Source: Stenotrophomonas chelatiphaga (lineage in GTDB: Bacteria > Pseudomonadota > Gammaproteobacteria > Xanthomonadales > Xanthomonadaceae). Taken from it: DNA of 50,156 nt. Where the stretch lies: the NCBI RefSeq assembly GCF_001431535.1, contig NZ_LDJK01000062.1:1-50156 (forward strand), in the 5' to 3' direction. The stretch's first letter is position 1, and every line of letters begins with the position of its first letter. Shown here in pieces: positions 1-9,066 of the stretch. The translations under genes and the position numbers were made by a program. The notes beneath the pieces are model-generated. The model ran no database searches and was not told the DNA's origin. It worked only from the letters and a program-made list of their open reading frames with translations.

Positions 1-10
1 GGGGCGTTGA

Positions 11-26
11 GCGCCATGGATGGCGC
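11..26. repeat. Short palindrome at the left contig end
   Basis: The sequence GCGCCATGGATGGCGC is an inverted repeat with 7-base arms. It lies downstream of the minus-strand OpgB-like gene. The first 146 bases contain no other feature I can support; open frames crossing them are shadows of the OpgB-like gene. The palindrome could be a small REP-like element, but one copy is not enough to say so. Confidence 0.35.
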
Positions 27-146
27 GAAACGAGGCCCGCAGGATGCGGTCTTTGCCGTCCCCCGACCAGCCCCACCGCCCGGCCTGCCCCCAGCTGCGG
101 CTTCAAACAACAGCCACCCGCGAAGGGGTCCAACCCGTTTGCCCAA

Positions 147-2249
147 CTACCCGCGCGGACGCCGCGAAGGAACCAGCGCGAACGTATCCACCGCCAGCTT
201 CTCGGCATGGTTCAACCACGCCCGGATCTCCAGGTCATCCACCTCGTGGTCCAGCCCGAAGCTCAGGTTGATCCGTCCGCTGGCATCGGGTTGCACCCAC
301 TGCTGGGCCAGCACCACCTGCCGCTGCGAGGACACCGCTTCGATCCAGAAACCGCGCTGCGGCTGCGTGCTCGCCACCAGCTCCAGCATGTACTGGCCGG
401 CCCGCGTACGGCGGCCCTTGTCGGTGATCATGTGGGCCTGGCGCACGCTCGGGCGCGGGCCATCGAAGGCATCCAGCGCGGCATCCACCTGCACGCCGCC
501 GCGCAGTTCGTCATCGCGGTACAACTTGATGCCGTTCTCGCGGTTGACCAGCAGCGCGCACCAGTCACCATCGGCGGAACCGTCTTCAAAGGCGGTGCAA
601 CGATCCACGTAGGCCAGCGTGCTGTCCTTGTCGGCTTCGTCGAACTGGCGCGAGGTGTTTTCCAGATACACCGTCTTCAGCGCCCAGTCCTTGTCGTACT
701 CCAGCAGCACCGGCGGCTGCACGTGCTGCACGCCGACGATCACATGGTTGCCCTCGTCGATGCGCAGCTCGCGGGTGGGCTCGCCCAGCCACAGCGAACG
801 GGCGAACGCCAGGTACTTCGGATACTCGCGGCCGTTGTCCTTGCGCGCAGCAACGCTGGCACTGGCGGGACGCTGCGGATCCAGCAGCGAACGGCCGAAG
901 CCAATGCGCTGGATCGCCGGATCCAGCAGGCTCAGCAGGGTGGCGCCACTGTCCAGCGTGGTGGCGTCGTCCACCTGCAGCTGGCGCGGTTCGATGCCAT
1001 TGCCCACGAACAGCAGCAGGTTCTCGCGCTCCTGCCTGGCCAGCACGTGGCTGAGGTCGTTGGGCATGGCCAGGTGATCGGACGACACCACGATCAGCGT
1101 GTCCTTGCCGTACGGGCTGGCCTGGATGCGCGCGACCAGCTGGGAGATCAGGCGGTCGGTGCATTTCAGGGCGTTGAGCAGGCCGATATTGCCGTGCTCG
1201 CTTTCATAGCGCTCATTCCGGCACGACACCGGCAGGTGCCCCGCAGGATGATGGGTGTCCATGGTCAGCGTGGTCAGCATGAACGGCTCTTTGCCGCGCG
1301 AGAGCTGTTCGAAGCGACGATACGCGGTGTCCAGCAGCACGTCGTCATGCACGCCCCAGGCCGAGTAGTGGATGCGACCGACCTTCTTCTGCTGCTTGAA
1401 CCACGCCAGGTCATGCACTTCATCGAAACCGTGACTGGCCAGGAACTGGCCTTTGCCGGCGAACTGCCCATTGGCGCCGCCCAGGTAATGGTTGGTGTAA
1501 CCCTGCTGCTTCAGGTAGTCGCCCAGGCACACCGCCTTGGGCAGGAAGCTGCCCATGCGGTCCATGCTGTTTTCATCGCCCTGGGCGGTGGTGAGCGGTA
1601 CGCCGCACATCGACGCCACCAGCCCGGCGATGGTCCAGCCGCTGCCTTCCGGCGAGTCCAGCCCGCGCACGTCGAGCGAGCGCGCCGCCAGTTTGGTGAG
1701 GTTGGGCATCAGGCCGGGGAAGACCTTCTCATCCAGGTAGGTGCGTTCCAGGCTTTCGCCGTAGATCCACACGATGTTGCGCGGACGTTGCAGCGGCTGC
1801 GTCGGCACCTGGTACTCCGGTGCGATCCCGGCGAAATCGACCGGGCGCAGCTGGTAATACAGGCGCTGGCCATCGGCGAACAGTGGGCTGATGAATATCG
1901 CCAGCAGCCAGACACCGGCAAAGCCGACGAACAATTTCCGGCCGTTGCGCGGCCGTTGCCAACGCTTGATGCGCACCAGCGCGAACGGCAGCAGCGAGAC
2001 CAGCAGCAGGGCGATGTAGCCGGCGATGACACGCTTGAAATCGGAAACACCTGCGCCTTCCATGTCGGCGCCGAGGTGATACAACGTGGCCGCATTCAGG
2101 CCATCGCCGGACAACTGGTCGATCAACCACCAACTGCTCAGTGCGACCAGCAGGACCGAAAGCAGGCCGGCCTTCCACCACAACCACTTGCTGGAAACCA
2201 GCAACAGCCAGGCAAGCACGAACAGCGTAAGCAACAGAATCCAGAGCAT
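147..2249 (-). CDS. opgB: Phosphoglycerol transferase I-like membrane sulfatase-fold protein (OpgB/MdoB family)
   Basis: The protein has 700 residues. Four hydrophobic segments (about residues 1-20, 27-44, 73-92 and 105-124) precede a periplasmic alkaline-phosphatase/sulfatase-fold domain (about 150-450) and a C-terminal region of about 250 residues. Visible motifs are YGESLERTY with Glu165, SGWTIAG with the candidate nucleophile Thr206, and SSDH with Asp391-His392, the metal-binding pattern of LtaS/OpgB enzymes. In the family these proteins move phosphoglycerol from phosphatidylglycerol onto osmoregulated periplasmic glucans or other acceptors. The length is a little below E. coli OpgB (about 760). 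The start is the first ATG before the first membrane helix; I see no strong Shine-Dalgarno sequence. Substrate is inferred from family, so a different phosphoglycerol acceptor is possible. Confidence 0.8.
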   Translation of the reverse strand: MLWILLLTLFVLAWLLLVSSKWLWWKAGLLSVLLVALSSWWLIDQLSGDGLNAATLYHLGADMEGAGVSDFKRVIAGYIALLLVSLLPFALVRIKRWQRPRNGRKLFVGFAGVWLLAIFISPLFADGQRLYYQLRPVDFAGIAPEYQVPTQPLQRPRNIVWIYGESLERTYLDEKVFPGLMPNLTKLAARSLDVRGLDSPEGSGWTIAGLVASMCGVPLTTAQGDENSMDRMGSFLPKAVCLGDYLKQQGYTNHYLGGANGQFAGKGQFLASHGFDEVHDLAWFKQQKKVGRIHYSAWGVHDDVLLDTAYRRFEQLSRGKEPFMLTTLTMDTHHPAGHLPVSCRNERYESEHGNIGLLNALKCTDRLISQLVARIQASPYGKDTLIVVSSDHLAMPNDLSHVLARQERENLLLFVGNGIEPRQLQVDDATTLDSGATLLSLLDPAIQRIGFGRSLLDPQRPASASVAARKDNGREYPKYLAFARSLWLGEPTRELRIDEGNHVIVGVQHVQPPVLLEYDKDWALKTVYLENTSRQFDEADKDSTLAYVDRCTAFEDGSADGDWCALLVNRENGIKLYRDDELRGGVQVDAALDAFDGPRPSVRQAHMITDKGRRTRAGQYMLELVASTQPQRGFWIEAVSSQRQVVLAQQWVQPDASGRINLSFGLDHEVDDLEIRAWLNHAEKLAVDTFALVPSRRPRG

Positions 2250-2459
2250 GGGCGTATTCGGCAGTGACGGAGGTGGTGATGGACGTCGTACCGACGCGTG
2301 TCCATCCGACCGGAACTGCCAACCACATCTGCATGACAGCCCGATGACTGGATCATGCCTGCACGAACCTGACTGAAATGTTTGTTGATGACGACGAAAA
2401 CGGCGATGCCGTCAGCTTTGTGCAGCGTGCGTGAAGCGCGCTGCATTGCCAGGTTGGAT

Positions 2460-4100
2460 CTAGCGGTGCCCGCGCTCTTCGCGTGCGCGTGCACGCCGAT
2501 CGAACAGCAATGCACTGGTGATGATGCCGAGGCCGAGGAACACACCGATCAACATCAACACCATCGCAATGGCGGGATAACCGAACAGGTGCACGCCGTT
2601 GTCCACCTTCATCATCAAGGCCGATGCCAGGATCAGTGCGGCGGTGACGATGCCGGCAGACACGCGGTTGGCGATCTTCTGCAGGTTCTCCATCAGCCGC
2701 GATTCTTCCAGGCCGGTCACCTTCATCTGCAGCCGGTTTTCTGCCAGAAGCGCGAGGATGTCGGTCATCTTGCGCGGACCCACGCGCAGCAGCTCCTGTA
2801 CTTCCATCGCTTCGCTGGCCAGGTTGGCCGCCGACAGCGATTTCTTCAGCCGCGCGCGCATCACGTGCTGCAGCTGCTTTTCCACGATGCGCCGCGTGTC
2901 CAGCGTGGGCGACAGCAGCCGGCACACGGTTTCCAGGTTCAGCAGCGCCTTGCCGATCAGGCTCAGCTCCGGCGGCGTGCGCAGTCCGCTGGCGGTGGCG
3001 ATGCGCACCATGTCCAGCACCACGCGGCCTTCGGAATAATGGTTGCTGGCGGCGTAGCGGGCGATCATCTGGCCCGTCTCGCGCAGGTAACGTTCTTCTT
3101 CGAACGATTCCAGCCGCGTGCTGATGGCGATGATCTCATCGGCCACTTCCTCGCCGCGTCCGTCGACGGCGGCGAACAGGACCTTCAACAGGCGCTCGCG
3201 CAGTCGCGGTGGCATGTGCGCGACCATGCCCAGATCGAAGATCGCCAGCCGTCCGTCATGGGTGACGCGCAGGTTGCCCGGGTGGGGATCGGCATGGATT
3301 TCGCCGTGCACGAAGATCTGGTCCAGGTAGCCGCGGATCAACGCGGCCGCCAGCGGATCCATCGATTGTTCGGTGCGGCGGATGTCCGGGATCATGTCCA
3401 CGCGCACGCCGTCGGCCAGCTGCATGGTCAGCACGCGATGGCTGCAGTAGTCCCATACCGGCTGCGGTACCCACAACGGCTTGAACGGTCGCAGGTGCTG
3501 CCCGAAGCGCTGCAGGTTCTCCGCTTCGGCCTGGTAATCCAGCTCCTGCACCAGGGTCTTGGCGAACTCGTTGAGCCAGTCGCGCAGGCGGACACGGCGG
3601 CCGACCTGGGTCAGGTGGTCGGCGGCCAGCGCGAAGCTGCGCAGCGCTTCCAGATCCGAACGCAGCTGGGCGGCGACTTCCGGCTTCTGCACTTTCACCG
3701 CCACTTCGCGGCCATCGCGCAGCGTCGCGCGGTGGACCTGGGCGATCGAAGCACAGCCCAGCGGCACTGGATCGAAGCTGGCAAACAGGGTCGACACCGG
3801 AGCGCCGAGTTCCTTTTCGATGATGGTGTGGATGCGTTCGACCGGGATCGGGGCGACGCTTTCCTGCATCCGCTCCAGCGCCGTGGCGAACTCCACCGGC
3901 ACCATGTCCGGACGGGTGGACAGCATCTGGCCCAGCTTGACGAAGGTCGGGCCGAGCGATTCCAGGTCGGTGACGAACTGTTCCGGATTGCCGTCCGGCG
4001 GCACGTCGGGGGCGCCGGCGGCTTCCAGGTTCATGCCGGAGAACACGCCGGAATTGCGGTAGCGCATCAGCAACCGCAGGATCTGGCTGCGGCGGTTCAT
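2460..4100 (-). CDS. ubiB: UbiB/AarF/ABC1 family atypical kinase
   Basis: This 546-residue protein has the UbiB signature: a KxGQ motif in VKLGQMLSTRPD near the N-terminus, the ATP-site lysine in EVAVKVQKPEV, the catalytic-loop-like HADPHPGNL and the metal-binding IFDLGM. Two hydrophobic helices close the C-terminus, as in membrane-anchored UbiB. Members act as ATPases or atypical kinases that assist ubiquinone biosynthesis at the inner membrane. I chose the ATG at 4100 (MNRRSQ) because the open frame upstream, to 4235, is low-complexity and crosses the region divergent from the next gene. A ubiquinone hydroxylase gene (coq7) lies elsewhere in the window but is not linked. The family has several paralogs, so the symbol is probable rather than certain. 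Confidence 0.85.
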   Translation of the reverse strand: MNRRSQILRLLMRYRNSGVFSGMNLEAAGAPDVPPDGNPEQFVTDLESLGPTFVKLGQMLSTRPDMVPVEFATALERMQESVAPIPVERIHTIIEKELGAPVSTLFASFDPVPLGCASIAQVHRATLRDGREVAVKVQKPEVAAQLRSDLEALRSFALAADHLTQVGRRVRLRDWLNEFAKTLVQELDYQAEAENLQRFGQHLRPFKPLWVPQPVWDYCSHRVLTMQLADGVRVDMIPDIRRTEQSMDPLAAALIRGYLDQIFVHGEIHADPHPGNLRVTHDGRLAIFDLGMVAHMPPRLRERLLKVLFAAVDGRGEEVADEIIAISTRLESFEEERYLRETGQMIARYAASNHYSEGRVVLDMVRIATASGLRTPPELSLIGKALLNLETVCRLLSPTLDTRRIVEKQLQHVMRARLKKSLSAANLASEAMEVQELLRVGPRKMTDILALLAENRLQMKVTGLEESRLMENLQKIANRVSAGIVTAALILASALMMKVDNGVHLFGYPAIAMVLMLIGVFLGLGIITSALLFDRRARAREERGHR

Positions 4101-4287
4101 GCCGGTGATCAACGGCGGGTTGGTGGGCGCGGCAGACGGGTTGTTCAAGCAGGACTCCGCGACGGTACAGGAGGCCCAGTGTGGCCGCGGCCAGGTGGTG
4201 GAGCGGTGAATCCGTGGGTGTGTTTCGGGATTCACGCCTTTTCAGTCAGAATCCAGCCTCGACCCTCCCCTACAACATGGACCCTTC

Positions 4288-5229
4288 ATGGCCGGCGCCA
4301 GCCTGTTCACCCTGCTCGACGACATCGCCACCCTGCTGGACGATGTGGCGGTCCTGACCAAGGTCGCGGCAAAGAAGACCGCCGGCGTGCTCGGCGATGA
4401 CCTGGCGCTCAACGCGCAGCAGGTCACCGGCATGAGCGCCAACCGCGAGCTGCCGGTGATCTGGGCGGTGGCCAAGGGATCGCTGGTCAACAAGGTCATC
4501 CTGGTGCCGGCGGCGCTGGCGATCAGCGCGCTGGAGGCCTGGCTGAAATCGCGCGGCTACAACGTGCCGCTGATCGTGCCGCTGATGATGCTCGGTGGTG
4601 CTTTCCTCTGCTACGAAGGCGTGGAGAAGCTGGCCCATCGCTTCCTGCACCCCGCCGAAGAAGACCAGGCCAAGCAGGCGGAGCGGCGCCAGGCGCTGGC
4701 CAACGAGCAGGTGGACATGGTCGCCTTCGAGAAGGACAAGATCAAAGGCGCGATCCGCACCGATTTCATCCTGTCGGCCGAGGTGATCGTGCTGACCCTG
4801 GGCGTGGTGGTCACCTCCGGCGCGGCGTTCACCCAGCAGCTGCTGACCTTGAGCGTGGTCGCGCTGGCGATGACCGTGTTCGTCTACGGGCTGGTGGCGG
4901 GCATCGTCAAGATCGACGACGCCGGCCTGTACCTGGCCAAGAAGGGCGGGGCGGTGGCGGCGTTCGGGCGCGGCATGGTGGCGAGTGCGCCGTGGCTGAT
5001 GAAATTCCTGTCCATCGCCGGTACCGCGGCGATGTTCCTGGTCGGTGGCGGGATCCTGGTGCACAACGTGCCGGCGCTGCACCACTGGGTGCTGGAGCAT
5101 GGTGGTGAAGGGCAGTGGGCGTGGCTGGTCAACGCGCTGGTGAACGTGGGCGTGGGCCTGGTGATCGGCGCGCTGGTGCTCGGTGCGGTGATGCTGGTGC
5201 AGAAGCTGCGCGGCAAGCAGGCGCACTGA
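4288..5229 (+). CDS. DUF808 (YedI-like) inner membrane protein
   Basis: The 313-residue product starts MAGASLFTLLDDIATLLDDVAVL, typical of DUF808/YedI proteins, and contains several hydrophobic helices: about residues 70-90 and 95-115, two central ones after the KDKIKGAIRTDF segment, and two near the C-terminus. The family has no established function; it is a conserved polytopic inner-membrane protein in proteobacteria. The start at 4288 lacks a strong ribosome binding site; another ATG at 4277 is out of frame. It is divergent from the UbiB-family gene, with about 190 bases between the starts, and is followed by a tandem array of SMAG palindromes. Confidence 0.85.
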   Translation: MAGASLFTLLDDIATLLDDVAVLTKVAAKKTAGVLGDDLALNAQQVTGMSANRELPVIWAVAKGSLVNKVILVPAALAISALEAWLKSRGYNVPLIVPLMMLGGAFLCYEGVEKLAHRFLHPAEEDQAKQAERRQALANEQVDMVAFEKDKIKGAIRTDFILSAEVIVLTLGVVVTSGAAFTQQLLTLSVVALAMTVFVYGLVAGIVKIDDAGLYLAKKGGAVAAFGRGMVASAPWLMKFLSIAGTAAMFLVGGGILVHNVPALHHWVLEHGGEGQWAWLVNALVNVGVGLVIGALVLGAVMLVQKLRGKQAH

Positions 5230-5232
5230 CAG

Positions 5233-5501
5233 GTAGTGACGGCCGCTGGCCGTCAACGTCGTTGACCGCAGCCTCGGTGGGGGACGATGCCCGTGTTGGG
5301 GGACTATGCCTGCGTTGGTGGGTGACGACCGTTGGTCGTCATGACGCTGCAGGTGAAAAGCGGTGACGACCAACGGTCGTCACCCACCGTGGGGGCGAGG
5401 TCTGACGGCCAACGGCCGTCACTACCGTGGGGGCGAGGTCTGACGGCCAGCGGCCGTCACTACCGTGGGGGCAAGGTGTGACGGCCAGCGGCCGTCACTA
5501 C
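5233..5501. repeat. Cluster of six SMAG-type REP palindromes, four of them in a 38-bp tandem array
   Basis: Six short palindromes fill the space between two convergent genes. The first (5233-5255) reads GTAGTGACGGCC...GGCCGTCA on the plus strand, the second (about 5319-5341) has TGACGACCGTTGGTCGTCA arms, and four in the opposite orientation begin at 5364, 5403, 5441 and 5479, so they are spaced 39, 38 and 38 bases apart with shared spacer GTGGGGGCGAGGT. The GTAG end and imperfect hairpin match the S. maltophilia GTAG (SMAG) REP family as I know it. Two subfamilies, with GGCC and GACC arms, are interspersed. They may act as bidirectional transcription or mRNA-stability elements for the flanking genes. 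Confidence 0.85.
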
Positions 5502-5514
5502 CGGGCCAGACGCC

Positions 5515-7053
5515 TCAGCCGGCCTGCACGCGATTGCGGCCCAGCCGCTTGGCCGCGTACAGCGCTTCGTCGGCACGGCGCAGCAAGGACTCGGCGCTAT
5601 CGCCGGCGCTCCATTGCGCCAGACCGGCACTGAAATGCACCGGCACGCGCTGGTCCTGCACGTTCAACACGCGCTGGGCCAGTGAGCGCTGCAGGCGCTG
5701 CAGGGTGGACATGCTGTCCGCCCCCGGGGTGTCCGGCATGACCAGCACGAACTCGTCGCCGCCCAGCCGCGCAACGCTGTCGCTGGCGCGCAGCAGCAGC
5801 TGGCAGACACTGACGAAATGCTTGAGCACGGCATCGCCACCGGCGTGGCCGAACTGCGAGTTGGTCTGGCCGAACTCGTCCAGGTCGATCACCGCGACCG
5901 CCAGCGCGCTGCCGCCGCGTGCGGACCGGGCGAGCTCGGACTGCAGCAGCTCATCCAGTCCGCGCCGGTTGAGCGCACCGGTCAGCGGATCGGTGCGGAC
6001 CAGGTCGGTCACTTCGCGCAGGTCCTGTTCCAGCTGGGCGATGCGCTGCTCGGCCACTTCCACCTCCAGGCGGGCATTGGCCAGATGGTCGCGTGCCTGC
6101 GCGGCCTGTTGCTGCACCCGCCCGGTGTCCTGCAGCACCGCCTGCAGCAGCTGGTTGAGGTCGGCGATGCTGCGTGCTTCGCGCAGCCCCAGGGCGTAGC
6201 TGCTGATGCGGTCGTGGTACTCGCCGGTGCTGTTGGCCATGCCGTCCAGCTGCTGCACGAAGTCGCCCATCAGCCCGCGCATGGCGGCCTTGGATTCGCT
6301 GATGCCCTGCTTGAGCAGGCCTTGCTTGTAGATCACCTGGCGCAGTTCGCTGCGGGTTCGTTCGACCGCCGCGGTGTCCAACGGACCGGACAGCAGCTGG
6401 CGCACGGCATCGATCTGCCCGTGCAGCCAGGCACCGTCGTCGAGCAGCTCGCTGATGTTCTCCAGCAGCAGGTCGAACAGGCCCAGCAGCAGTTCATCGC
6501 GTTCCTGCCAGGCCTCGCTCCGCACGCCGATCTGGTGGCCCAGTTCGCGCTGGCCCTGTTCCAGCGCATCCAGCGGCTGGCCGGGCTGCCATTGCTTCCA
6601 GGCGGCGGCCTGCGCCACGGCCTGCTCGCGCAGCTGCGGGTCGTGCTGCAGCAGGCCCGCCACGGTGATGCCGAGCACCTGGCGCAGCTGTTCGCGCAGG
6701 CGGTCACCGTCGGGCGGCGCATCCGGGGCATGCAGTTCGATGGTGCGGATGTACTTGTCGATCAGCTGGCGCATCGCGCGGCCGTAGCGCGGCCAGTCCG
6801 CATCGGCCTGGGCTGACTGCAGGCGATCACCCATGTCGCCCAGCTCGCCGGGCAGGGTCGCCATGCCATCGGCAAAGGCCGCCAACAGGGATTCGGGGTG
6901 TGCGGCGTGCGCGAACAGCTGCTGCAGGCTGAGCCCATTGCCCCCGCGGGTGACCGCGCGCGGGCCGTCGCTGCCCGCGGCGCCCGCACGGACCAGCGCC
7001 AGCGATCCAAGCTGGGTGCCGGGGGCGGGGCGGGAATCGCGGCGGTCCGTCAT
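5515..7053 (-). CDS. Diguanylate cyclase with an uncharacterised helical N-terminal region
   Basis: The 512-residue protein carries a C-terminal GGDEF domain (about 345-510) with an intact RLGGDEF active-site motif near residue 431 and an RASD sequence five residues upstream, which is the RxxD product-inhibition I-site. It should convert two GTP to cyclic di-GMP. The N-terminal 340 residues have no transmembrane segment and contain long helical, Gln- and Leu-rich stretches that look like coiled coils; I do not recognise a known sensor domain there. The gene is divergent from the NAD(P)-binding gene at 7165. Clp, a c-di-GMP-responsive regulator in Xanthomonas, and a degenerate GGDEF-EAL protein are elsewhere in the window, but no linkage is implied. 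Confidence 0.92.
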   Translation of the reverse strand: MTDRRDSRPAPGTQLGSLALVRAGAAGSDGPRAVTRGGNGLSLQQLFAHAAHPESLLAAFADGMATLPGELGDMGDRLQSAQADADWPRYGRAMRQLIDKYIRTIELHAPDAPPDGDRLREQLRQVLGITVAGLLQHDPQLREQAVAQAAAWKQWQPGQPLDALEQGQRELGHQIGVRSEAWQERDELLLGLFDLLLENISELLDDGAWLHGQIDAVRQLLSGPLDTAAVERTRSELRQVIYKQGLLKQGISESKAAMRGLMGDFVQQLDGMANSTGEYHDRISSYALGLREARSIADLNQLLQAVLQDTGRVQQQAAQARDHLANARLEVEVAEQRIAQLEQDLREVTDLVRTDPLTGALNRRGLDELLQSELARSARGGSALAVAVIDLDEFGQTNSQFGHAGGDAVLKHFVSVCQLLLRASDSVARLGGDEFVLVMPDTPGADSMSTLQRLQRSLAQRVLNVQDQRVPVHFSAGLAQWSAGDSAESLLRRADEALYAAKRLGRNRVQAG

Positions 7054-7164
7054 GCGGGGTGTCCGGGAGAGGCAAGGGCTGGTGACAGCATATCGGCGCG
7101 GCCGACGTTGGCTTTATACCCGTGCAGCGTTCACGATGGGGAAAATGAACCAGGGGAGAAGGCG

Positions 7165-7797
7165 ATGCGGGTGATGTTGCTGGGCGCGACCGGACTGGTA
7201 GGGGGGCAGGCACTGGGGCTGTTGCTGGACGATCCGCGCTGCACGGCGCTGGTCGCGCCGAGCCGGCGGCCGCTGCCGTTGACCGCGCCCAAGCTGGACA
7301 ATCCGGTGCTGGATTTCGAACACCTGCCCGGCACCGCGCCGTGGTGGGCGGTGGATGCGGTGATCTGCGCGCTGGGCAGCACCATGGCCCAGGCCGGCAG
7401 CCGCGATGCCTTCAAGCGCATCGACCACGACTACCCGTTGACCTTCGCCGGGCAGGCCCACGCGCATGGCGCCGGCACCTTCGTGCTGAACTCCGCGACC
7501 GGCGCGGACGCGGGTTCGCGGTTCTTCTACAACCAGGTGAAGGGCGCGCTGGAAGAGGACCTGCGCGGGCTGGAATTCGATTCGTTGACGCTGGTGCGGC
7601 CCGGGCTGATCGGCGGCCAGCGTGCGCACAAACGCACCGGCGAACATCTGGCACTGCAGGTGCTGGGCGTGCTGGGTCCGCTGCTGCCGCGCGGCTGGCG
7701 GATCAATCCGGCGGACAACATCGCCGCTGCGCTGGTGGATGCCGCGCTGGCGCCCCGGCCCGGTGAACACGTGGTCAGCGCGGCCGAGCTGGCCTGA
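7165..7797 (+). CDS. NAD(P)-binding atypical short-chain dehydrogenase/epimerase family protein
   Basis: The 210-residue protein begins MRVMLLGATGLVGGQ, a Rossmann GxxGxxG nucleotide-binding motif (GATGLVG) directly at the N-terminus. Further features, CALGSTMAQAGS and FVLNSATGADAGSRFFYNQVKG, fit the HTATIP2/YwnB-like branch of atypical SDRs, where the YxxxK catalytic pair is often read as YNQVKG. The start at 7165 has AGGGGAGAAGG just upstream; the longer frame reaching back to 6898 runs through the promoter region of the divergent cyclase and is not expected to be translated. The substrate cannot be told from sequence. A WYL-type regulator follows 10 bases downstream and may form an operon with it. 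Confidence 0.85.
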   Translation: MRVMLLGATGLVGGQALGLLLDDPRCTALVAPSRRPLPLTAPKLDNPVLDFEHLPGTAPWWAVDAVICALGSTMAQAGSRDAFKRIDHDYPLTFAGQAHAHGAGTFVLNSATGADAGSRFFYNQVKGALEEDLRGLEFDSLTLVRPGLIGGQRAHKRTGEHLALQVLGVLGPLLPRGWRINPADNIAAALVDAALAPRPGEHVVSAAELA

Positions 7798-7807
7798 GCA
7801 CGCCGCG

Positions 7808-8515
7808 ATGTCCCGCTCGCTGCGCCTGAACCGGCTGCTTCAGTTGTTGCGTCGCCATCGGCGACCGGTCCGCGGCCAGCTGCTCGCCGATACGTTGGGC
7901 ATCAGCCTGCGCACGCTGTACCGCGACATCGCCACGCTGCAGCAGCAGGGCGCGGACCTGCGCGGTGAGGCTGGCATCGGCTATCTGCTGCAGCCTGCTG
8001 ACACCCTGCCGCCGCTGACCCTGCCGCCGGCGGAGATCGATGCACTGGTGCTTGGGTTGCGCTGGGTGGCGTCGCGTGCCGATCCCGGGCTGGCCGAGGC
8101 GGCGCGTGATGCACTGGCCCGCATCGGCCACGCACTGCCCACCGAGCGCCGGCAGCAGCTGCAGACCAGTGGCCTGCGGGTCGGCCCTGCGCGGCCGATG
8201 GAGGCAGTCGTTGCGACCTCGCTGCAGGTCGTCCGCGAGGCCATCGGTTCGCAGCAGCGCGTGGACATCGGCTACCGCGACCTGGCGGGATGCCTCAGCC
8301 AGCGGACGGTGTGGCCGTTCGCGCTGGCCTACTTCGACGAAGTTCCGATGCTGGCGGCGTGGTGCGAACTACGCGGCGGCTTCCGCCATTTCCGGCTGGA
8401 CCGCATCGAGTCCGCGCAGGCGCAGGACTCACGCTATCCCACGCCACGCAGCGCGCTGCTCACGCGCTGGCAGCGCGAGCAGGGCATCACGCCGGACTGG
8501 CTGGATCGCTGCTGA
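7808..8515 (+). CDS. YafY-family transcriptional regulator (HTH plus WYL domain)
   Basis: The product has 235 residues. Residues 1-60 form a DeoR-like winged helix-turn-helix (LADTLGISLRTLYRDIATLQQQG), and the C-terminal part (about 135-225) is a WYL ligand-binding domain with WPFALAYFDEVPMLAAWCEL followed by FRHFRLDRI. Proteins of this kind bind small molecules or nucleic acids through WYL and repress nearby or distant genes. The ATG at 7808 is chosen because it begins the helix-turn-helix; the frame is open further upstream only inside the preceding gene. It sits 10 bases after the NAD(P)-binding gene and 57 bases before the VOC gene, so all three may be co-transcribed and autoregulated. 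Confidence 0.88.
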   Translation: MSRSLRLNRLLQLLRRHRRPVRGQLLADTLGISLRTLYRDIATLQQQGADLRGEAGIGYLLQPADTLPPLTLPPAEIDALVLGLRWVASRADPGLAEAARDALARIGHALPTERRQQLQTSGLRVGPARPMEAVVATSLQVVREAIGSQQRVDIGYRDLAGCLSQRTVWPFALAYFDEVPMLAAWCELRGGFRHFRLDRIESAQAQDSRYPTPRSALLTRWQREQGITPDWLDRC

Positions 8516-8572
8516 CCGGAACTGTCAGCAGGGTGGCAGCAGGATGGACGCTCTTCCCAAGCGAGTGATCCC

Positions 8573-8962
8573 ATGTTCAAGCCCGACGCCGTCATGCACT
8601 ACGTACGCGATGTTTCTCTCAGCGCCGCTTTCTATGCCGGCATCATGGGCCGGCCGGCGAGCCAGCTCGCGCCTGGATTTGCCTTGTTCGTCGTTCCGGA
8701 TGGCCCCGCGCTGGGGCTTTGGGACCGCGAGGACGTGCAGCCCACCGCCTTGGGCGCACCCGGCGCGTGTGAGCTGACCATGGTGGTGGCCAGCGCTGCG
8801 GACGTTGAACGGATGCACGCGGCGTGGCTGGCGCTGGGGGTGGAGATCGCGCAGGCACCGGTAACGCTGGCGTTCGGCCATACCTTCGTTGGCCTGGACC
8901 CGGATGGGCATCGGTTGCGCGTGCACAGCCGGGCCGAAGGCTTGCCGCCGCGCGAGGCCTGA
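8573..8962 (+). CDS. VOC (glyoxalase/bleomycin-resistance) superfamily protein
   Basis: The 129-residue protein has the size and pattern of a single VOC module: MHYVRDVSLSAAFYAGIMG at the N-terminus gives the first beta-alpha-beta unit, and the C-terminal half contains FGHTFVGLDPDGHRLRVHS, the usual last strand with the DPDGH motif. Members include dioxygenases, isomerases and drug-binding proteins; nothing in the sequence selects one. It lies downstream of the WYL regulator on the same strand and is followed by a hairpin at 8971-9008. PhnB-like metalloenzyme or resistance roles are both possible. Confidence 0.85.
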   Translation: MFKPDAVMHYVRDVSLSAAFYAGIMGRPASQLAPGFALFVVPDGPALGLWDREDVQPTALGAPGACELTMVVASAADVERMHAAWLALGVEIAQAPVTLAFGHTFVGLDPDGHRLRVHSRAEGLPPREA

Positions 8963-8970
8963 ACGGAAAA

Positions 8971-9008
8971 GGGTCGGATCGACTGGCCTTGGCCAGGGAT
9001 CCGACCCT
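8971..9008. terminator. Hairpin between convergent transcription units
   Basis: GGGTCGGATC pairs with GATCCGACCC around an inner CTGGCC/GGCCAG stem with a TT loop. The plus-strand tail is only TTCCTT; on the minus strand the stem is followed by TTTTCC. It could therefore end transcription from either side, more plausibly the 2-oxoacid dehydrogenase operon entering from the right. Confidence 0.55.
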
Positions 9009-9012
9009 TCCT

Positions 9013-9062
9013 TGACGGCCAGCGGCCGTCACTACCGTCTGGCGGCCAGCGGCCGTCACTAC
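9013..9062. repeat. Two SMAG palindromes in tandem
   Basis: Copies at 9013-9035 and 9040-9062 both read TGACGGCCAGCGGCCGTCACTAC or a one-base variant, 27 bases apart. They fill the gap between the hairpin at 8971-9008 and the stop codon of the E2 gene, the second copy ending four bases before it. Confidence 0.8.
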
Positions 9063-9066
9063 CGCA

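Noticed and set aside
207..4400. Plus-strand frames of 686 and 672 residues opposite the OpgB-like and UbiB-like genes
   Set aside because: Antisense shadows; the minus-strand products have clear family motifs.
5364..5501. CRISPR-like 38-bp period
   Set aside because: The spacers are identical and the repeat is a SMAG palindrome.
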